Source: Plectosphaerella cucumerina
Taxonomy: Eukaryota; Ascomycota; Sordariomycetes; Glomerellales; Plectosphaerellaceae
NCBI GenBank assembly: GCA_020746995.1
Contig: JAGPXD010000004.1
Coordinates: 4,898,001 to 4,962,000 of the forward strand
Reading direction: 5' to 3'
Length of the DNA: 64,000 nt
In this document: positions 58,653 to 64,000 of the stretch, piece after piece
How positions within the stretch are numbered: the stretch's first letter is position 1
Layout: every line of letters starts with the position of its first letter
Made by a program: the position numbers and the translations under genes
The notes under the pieces: generated by a model
Told to the model about the DNA's origin: nothing
Seen by the model: the letters and a program-made list of their open reading frames with translations, nothing else
Database searches by the model: none

Positions 58653-60030
58653 TTAGAAGGTAAGGGGCTTGGGCTGCTCCCAGGTGAAGGTCTGGTTGGT
58701 GCCGAAGTGGCCGTTCTTGGCGGTCTGGCGGTAGATGGGGCGGGCCAGGTCGAGCTCCTTGACGATCACACCGGGGCGCAGGTCGAAGTTCTTGTAGATG
58801 ATCTCGACGAGCTCGTCCGAGGTCTTCTCAGACGTGCCGTACGTGTCGACGTAGATGGAGAGGGGCTCAGCGACACCGATGGCGTACGAGAGCTGAACGA
58901 GGGCGCGGCGGGCGAGGCCGGCAGCGACGAGGGACTTGGCGATCCAGCGGCCGACGTAGGCAGCAGAGCGGTCGACCTTGGAGAAGTCCTTGCCGGAGAA
59001 GGCACCGCCACCGTGGGCGCCCCAACCGCCGTAGGTGTCGACGATGATCTTGCGACCGGTCAGACCGGCGTCACCCTGGGGACCACCGATGATGAAGAGG
59101 CCAGAGGGCTGGATCTGGGGGGTTGTCAGCGGACGAAGCAGTGAAGGGCAGAAAAAGGGGAAGAGGGACATACGTGGTAGATGGTGTTGTCGTCAAGGTA
59201 CTTGGCGGGGATGACCTGCTTGATGATCTTCTCCTTGATCTCCTTGCGCAGCTCCTCGGTGGTGATGTCCTCGGAGTGCTGGGCGGAGACGACGACGGTG
59301 TGGACGCGCTGGGGGACGACGGCGCCGTTGTCGTGCTTGTACTCGATGGTGACCTGGGTCTTGGTGTCGGGGCGCAGCCAGGGCAGGCTGCCGTCGCGGC
59401 GGGCGGCGGACATGGCGGCGTTGAGCTTGTGGGCGAAGAGGAGGGTCAGGGGGAAGAGCTCGGGGGTCTCGTCCGTGGCGTAGCCGAACATGATACCCTG
59501 GTCACCGGCGCCGAGCTGCTCGAGGGCGAGCTCGTAGTGCAGGCCCTGGGCGATGTCGGGGGACTGCTCCTCAATGGCGACGAGGAGGTTGCAGGTCTTG
59601 TAGTCGAAGCCCTTGGAGGAGTCATCATAGCCGATGTCCTTGATGGCCTCGCGGACGACCTTCTGGTAGTCGAGCTTGGCCTTGGTGGTGATCTCGCCGA
59701 AGACCATGATCATGCCGGTCTTGGTGGCCGTCTCGCAAGCAACCTTGGAGAGGGGGTCCTCGGCAAGGCAGGCATCGAGGATGGCATCGGAGACCTGGTC
59801 GGCAATCTTGTCGGGGTGGCCCTCGCCGACCGACTCGGACTGTAACGCGGGTCAGCGAGGTTCAGAGGAGGGGCGGGGGGAGCAGAGGGAGGGAGGGGAA
59901 GGGGTTTCTCAGAAGAGAGGCTGCCAGCGAGCCTCTCCGCGGTGTCCATGGAGCATCAGCAACTTACGGTGAAGAGGAAGGTGCCCTCGTTGTGCTTGGG
60001 CACGCCGTTGGCGCCGTTGGGAGCAGACAT
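58653..60030 (-). CDS. S-adenosylmethionine synthetase
   Basis: Exons 60030-59968, 59839-59174 and 59114-58653 give 396 residues, the usual length. The enzyme makes S-adenosylmethionine from methionine and ATP in the cytosol. Family hallmarks are all present: SESVGEGHPDKI at the start of exon 2, GAGDQGIMFGYATDET (MAT signature 1) and GGGAFSGKDFSKVDRS (signature 2, with the phosphate-binding loop). The end EIIYKNFDLRPGVIVKELDL matches as well. The first intron splits the short N-terminal extension from the core, a common position in ascomycetes. It shares a divergent promoter with GPN3. The gene supplies methyl donor for enzymes such as the LaeA-like protein in this window. Confidence 0.97.
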
Positions 60031-60888
60031 TGTGATTGTGTGAGGAGGGGTTGATTAAGGGTTGAGAGAATATTTCGAGGTCCGAGATACGGAGGACAGC
60101 AGCAATTGAGGGGGGAGGAAGGGATTGCTGAAGGGTCAGGGGGTGGTTTGGTAGGGGGGTGGAATGGAGGAGGGGAAGTAGGAAAGGAAGGACGGGGATC
60201 CTGAGATTTTAAAAGGCCTCGTCCAGAGCGGTCTGTGGTGGTGGTTGGGAATTGGGTCCGGGGGGCCGTGATTCACTGACGAGGATCGACTCGGGTAGTG
60301 ACTGGCAGGGGCCCAGGGGAAGAAATTCTTGAGCTCTGGAGACACGGACACGTTTACGTCTCATTGGGAGGCGGGGTACCTGAAGCGGTGACCGGAGGGG
60401 GGGATGGCACCGCGGGGTACTTCACTTTGCGTGGTGACTGCGAGGGAGGCCGCGTACCCCTTAGCAGCTGCCCCTCCATCCCTTGTCCCGCCCCGAGGTC
60501 ACCAGCGCCCACATGAAAATTGCGCCATTGCTGGTGTGGATTGGCGCGTTAGAGCCTGCAGCCTGACCGCCTTCCGATTGGGGCCATCTCCGGGCCAATG
60601 GCCAGGCCAGCCAACGGGTGCTAGTGCGGGGCATCGGCTGCGCATCAAATTTGACGTGATGGACGCCATCGAGCACCTGCTTCAGCCATTACCACTGAAC
60701 CGCCGCCAGCCGCCGCACGGGTGAAAGCAAAATCGACAGCACTACGTACACAGGAAAACGCAGTCTCGAGATTGTTTGCCGAGTGCCGGAGACACTGCCA
60801 CGCCGTCTCATCAAGGGGTTCAACAGGAACACATCGCGACGCCTTTCTCTACCCCGCGGTGACGACACCCCCACCACCACCTACCATC
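60031..60888. promoter_or_regulatory. Divergent promoter of SAM synthetase and GPN3 genes
   Basis: A gap of about 0.86 kb between two housekeeping genes. GC-rich, with CT-rich leaders on both sides. I see no certain binding site; CACGTG (Cbf1/Cys3-like sulfur control) was looked for and not found. Confidence 0.45.
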
Positions 60889-61803
60889 ATGAGCAAGTTC
60901 GGCGTCATGGTCATGGGCCCCGCGGGCGCCGGCAAGTCGACCTTCTCCGCCGCCCTCATCACACATCTGAACCTCAACCGCCGGTCTGCCTTTTACGTCA
61001 ACCTCGACCCGGCGGCCGAGTCGTTCGAGCACGAACCCGACCTGGACATCAAGGACCTCATCTGCCTCGAGGACGCCCAGGAGGCCGGCTATGGCCCCAA
61101 CGGCGGCCTCATCTTCTGCTTCGAGACCCTGATGGAGAATCTCGACTTCCTAACCGAAGCTCTCGACTCGCTGACTGAGGAATACCTCATCATCTTCGAC
61201 ATGCCTGGCCAGATCGAGCTCTACACCCACGTTCCCATCCTGCCCGCCCTGGCCCGCTTCCTCGGCCAGGCCGGCTCGCTCGACATCCGCCTCTGCGCCC
61301 TCTACCTCCTCGAAGCCACCTTTGTCGTCGACCACGCAAAGTTCTTCGCCGGCACACTTTCCGCCATGTCCGCCATGCTCATGCTCGAGGTCCCCCACAT
61401 CAACGTCCTTTCCAAGATGGACCTTGTCAAGGACCAGGTCCGCAAGAAGGACCTCAAAAAGTTCCTCACACCCGACACCTCCCTTCTCGACGACGACGCT
61501 CCTGCCTCGTCCCGCGGCGATGGCATCGGCCGCCCGCCCCCCTCCGCCGAGGACCTCGACGACTTCGCCGGCGACCCTACCGATAAGGACCTCATCATGC
61601 GCGGCGCCAGCTTTCGCAGACTCAACCGCGCCGTCGCCGGGCTCATCGAGAGCTTCAGCATGGTCAACTACCTGAAGCTCGATTCGACCGACGAAGATAG
61701 CGTCGCCGCCATCCTAAGCTACATCGACGACGTGATCCAATACCACGAGGCACAGGAGCCAAAGGAGCTCAAGGATGACGATGCCGAGCCTGTCGAGGAA
61801 TAG
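60889..61803 (+). CDS. GPN3: GPN-loop GTPase 3
   Basis: Single exon, 304 residues, starting MSKFGVMVMGPAGAGKST, so the P-loop is at residues 10-18. The frame is open upstream, but this ATG is the one that fits the family start. VNLDPAAE, the GPN motif at residues 69-71 (YGPNGG) and the switch DMPGQIELY follow. The guanine-specificity motif SKMDLVK is also present. GPN3 pairs with GPN1 to bring RNA polymerase II and its subunits into the nucleus. The acidic C-terminus (KDDDAEPVEE) is typical. Divergent from the SAM synthetase gene. Confidence 0.95.
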   Translation: MSKFGVMVMGPAGAGKSTFSAALITHLNLNRRSAFYVNLDPAAESFEHEPDLDIKDLICLEDAQEAGYGPNGGLIFCFETLMENLDFLTEALDSLTEEYLIIFDMPGQIELYTHVPILPALARFLGQAGSLDIRLCALYLLEATFVVDHAKFFAGTLSAMSAMLMLEVPHINVLSKMDLVKDQVRKKDLKKFLTPDTSLLDDDAPASSRGDGIGRPPPSAEDLDDFAGDPTDKDLIMRGASFRRLNRAVAGLIESFSMVNYLKLDSTDEDSVAAILSYIDDVIQYHEAQEPKELKDDDAEPVEE

Positions 61804-62166
61804 AGGCGTGGCAGGGCGGAGCGAGACATGGTCTAGTGTTTTGTTTTGGTCATTCGGACTTGCATAGCGTTGGCGTCGGAATGGAAAAGGAACAACCCAC
61901 AGAGGGTGCAACAATATGGGTCATAGATGGATGGATGCTTTGCGGGGGGTATATCAATTGCCAATCAATACAATGACGCCGTCGTAATCTTGTTCATACA
62001 CGGTTATCGTGTGCCAGCCTTTTGTCCTATTGCCGTGTGTCCATATCCAGTGCCCTCCAGCCGTCTCCGGGTATCTCCCTCGTCGCTCGTGATCCGGAAG
62101 TGTCGATCTTGCTCTTCCGTATCGTGTCTCTCTGCTGTGGCCCAGTGCCGGGCAATGCCGCGTGCC
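61804..62166. other. Convergent intergenic, 363 bases, no gene seen
   Basis: 3' regions of GPN3 and the APQ12-like gene; nothing else is apparent. Confidence 0.4.
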
Positions 62167-62676
62167 TCATCTTCGACCTTGCCTGGCCTCGTCCTCGTAT
62201 CTCCTGAACTCGCCGACCCAGACGTCCTTGACCAGCACCATGAGGCCCCAGACCTTGCCGGAGAACCGCGCTGCCTCGGTCGCCGACTCCAACACGCCGT
62301 GTTTCATGACGAACATGACGATGACGCCCACGAGACCCCAGAAGAGGGCGCCCAGGAGAAGCCGCGTCGCAAATGCCACAAGTCGCCGTATCCAACCCAA
62401 GACAATCCAAACGGCGGCAAAGAGCATGACGAAGACGGCCAGCGACACAATCTCGGGCGAGTCCATGAGGGCGGAGAAGGCCGAGTCGACATACGGCTCG
62501 GCATAGGCATAGGCAGCTCCAGTGCCCTTTTGGAGCAGAGAGCTGCCCTGTCGTACGACAAGCTGCACCGGCGATCCCGGGTGCAGCGCCGTCTTGTGGA
62601 GGAAGTCGAGGATGTCGGGGGACACGATGCCCTGGAGGGCCTGCATCAGCGGGGAAGCGTCGTCAACGGGCGCCAT
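62167..62676 (-). CDS. APQ12-like nuclear pore assembly/biogenesis protein
   Basis: Single exon, 169 residues. Two adjacent hydrophobic segments (PEIVSLAVFVMLFAAVWIVLGW and LLLGALFWGLVGVIVMFVMK) form the membrane hairpin of the NPA/APQ12 family. The N-terminal half is soluble and the C-terminus charged (FRRYEDEARQGRR). In yeast Apq12 lies in the ER and nuclear envelope, where it influences lipid balance and pore assembly. The start MAPVDDASPLMQALQG is the first ATG. The family call rests on the hairpin and its spacing, which is a weaker match than a motif. Confidence 0.72.
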   Translation of the reverse strand: MAPVDDASPLMQALQGIVSPDILDFLHKTALHPGSPVQLVVRQGSSLLQKGTGAAYAYAEPYVDSAFSALMDSPEIVSLAVFVMLFAAVWIVLGWIRRLVAFATRLLLGALFWGLVGVIVMFVMKHGVLESATEAARFSGKVWGLMVLVKDVWVGEFRRYEDEARQGRR

Positions 62677-63621
62677 GGCGGATGCGGGGGTTTCGCGGTG
62701 GTTTTGTGTCTGCGTCTAGCTTTGTGGGGTGTCTATGTTTGTCGGCAGACTTCGTCGATGTGGTGAGGGTGTGTGATCGCAAGCAGGAGATGGGCGACGT
62801 GTTGTGTTTATTTAGGAGTGACCTCAAATTTTGAAGGGATGGAGGACGGGAGCAGGGGTGTCTCGGGGCAGCTTGTCGCGGTGTGGATGTCGCGTTAAAT
62901 GGAATGCCACGATAAGGCGCCACCGATAAGCGTCGACCACCGCGGAATCATGACAATAGGCAGGACGAAGGCATTTTGGCGTGGACACGTGAATCACGAT
63001 GAAGCAAAGTTCCAGAAACATCCGGCTCAATCTTTGTTTGTGTCCAGAAGATCAAGAAATATGGCACAGTGTTGGCCTGAATAAATCAACATGTCTGGTG
63101 CCTTTTCATTTTCGCCGTCTTCCCCGACTTTCCTCATCATCGTCCTCCATTCCCATATCGTTCAGACCAGGCAACACCATTCTCGACACCAGAAACACAC
63201 AGCATGTGAAATATGGATTCGCAGCACCTCCACTTGTATTTCCCCTGTTTCCACTAATACACACTATCGAGACACAGAGAAAGCAGGGCAAAAGCACACT
63301 AGCTGGCATGCCTCCCCACGCGAAGTCAAACTCCAGACATGAACCACTGGGCGGGGCCCAGATCGCATTGGGTATCGAAGAAAATAGACGTCGCAGTGCC
63401 TTGCCTGTTTGACCGGTGTCTTGCTCCGAACCGGTCATCGTCCTGCCACCCAGCCGCAAAAAGGGGTCGTCGACTCCGCATCATCAGTAAGTAATCGTCG
63501 TCAGAAACCCAAGAAAAAGCTATGAAAAAAAAAAAGGGGAAACCTCGACCGAGGCCTCAGAAGACAGCCTATGTGCACTGCCCAGAAGAAGAGAATGTGC
63601 CACTTTGTCGTGGCGTTAAAA
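62677..63621. other. Intergenic, about 0.95 kb, no gene seen
   Basis: Tandem minus-strand gap. It contains the promoter of the APQ12-like gene and an A-rich tract (63525-63536) in the 3' region of the edge gene. Confidence 0.4.
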
Positions 63622-64000
63622 TCACACCGTCTCTGATCCCTCGAGCAGACGTCTCGCCATGTCCAGGCGCCTCCGAAGGTCGCGACTCTCGGCGGAAGCC
63701 CTTCCAGCTTCGCTTAGACCCAGGACGCACTTGCCAAGACTGGCGACCAGACGTTCAACGAGAATCTGATCCTCACGCGCGATCTGTTGCATGGCTGGGC
63801 TACCGCCGCCGTTCGCCCTCTCCTTTGCATACAGGCTAGCCGTCTCTCCCATGAGACTTTCTGCCACGTGCTTCAGAGCCGGCTCGGGAGACCCATGCGG
63901 GGGCGTACCCTGCGGCGTCAGGACCCCGCCGCTGAGCCTGGGCCGGTTCACCAGGGGGAAGCTACGGTTTGTGCCTATCGATTCGATGGAGGCGATTGAC
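63622..64000 (-). CDS. 3' end of an unidentified protein gene, cut by the window edge
   Basis: On the minus strand an open frame enters from the right edge and ends at 63622, giving about 125 C-terminal residues. It has no stop or clear splice site up to the edge. It begins SIASIESIGTNRSFPLVNRP and has a Ser/Pro/Gly-rich stretch (TPQGTPPHGSPEP). A helical end then follows (EDQILVERLVASLGKCVLGLSEAGRAS..RDLRRRLDMARRLLEG). I recognise no family. The helical tail looks like a coiled or packing segment of a larger regulatory protein. The true start and function lie outside the window. Confidence 0.65.
   Translation of the reverse strand, partial: SIASIESIGTNRSFPLVNRPRLSGGVLTPQGTPPHGSPEPALKHVAESLMGETASLYAKERANGGGSPAMQQIAREDQILVERLVASLGKCVLGLSEAGRASAESRDLRRRLDMARRLLEGSETV

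Overview
The window looks like nuclear DNA from a filamentous ascomycete, most likely a Sordariomycete and possibly Hypocreales (inference). Genes are split by short GT..AG introns of about 45-130 bases with CTGAC/CTAAC-type branch sites. Spacing is compact, coding DNA is GC-rich, and the content is typical of such fungi: a TmpL-type AMP-binding/flavoreductase fusion, a LaeA-like methyltransferase, an NmrA-like protein, secreted subtilase, GH5 and GDSL hydrolases, and an intron-bearing nuclear tRNA. There are no operons, rRNAs, CRISPR arrays or recognisable transposons. I read 21 complete protein genes, one gene running off the right edge, and one tRNA. Splice sites were chosen by reading frame and family resemblance, not transcripts.

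Left part (1-24 kb): a secreted amidohydrolase is divergent from an APC-type amino-acid/choline permease. Their shared promoter carries three GATA-factor (CTTATC) sites. Next come an intronless AAAP amino-acid transporter, a 1054-residue TmpL-like membrane enzyme, an enoyl-CoA hydratase with six exons, a large secreted subtilase, a LaeA-like SAM methyltransferase and an NmrA-like Rossmann protein. The theme is uptake and breakdown of nitrogen sources plus redox and development.

Middle (24-41 kb): a more accessory-looking, gene-poor and AT-richer stretch holds two divergent small secreted proteins. One is a Kex2-type pre-pro-protein with a hydrophobic six-cysteine mature part; the other is a 123-residue four-cysteine protein. 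A hemerythrin-like protein lies beside them. Then follow a Rad60/Esc2-like SUMO-like protein, a GPI-anchored GH5 hydrolase, a methionine-permease-like transporter with long tails, an unrecognised 856-residue fungal protein and a secreted GDSL esterase.

Right part (41-64 kb): a 1820-residue protein joins a nucleotidyltransferase-like N-terminal region to many ankyrin repeats. It is followed by an unknown mitochondrial-type protein, a PI-PLC-X enzyme, a tRNA-Pro(AGG) with intron, and a conserved unknown protein. A 4.7-kb gene-empty stretch with a TTCCCCC minisatellite comes next. The core genes S-adenosylmethionine synthetase, GPN3 GTPase and APQ12-like nuclear-pore biogenesis protein close the window, with the 3' end of an unidentified gene at the edge. 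The most unusual items are the nucleotidyltransferase-like/ankyrin giant, the Kex2-processed secreted protein and the TmpL-like fusion.
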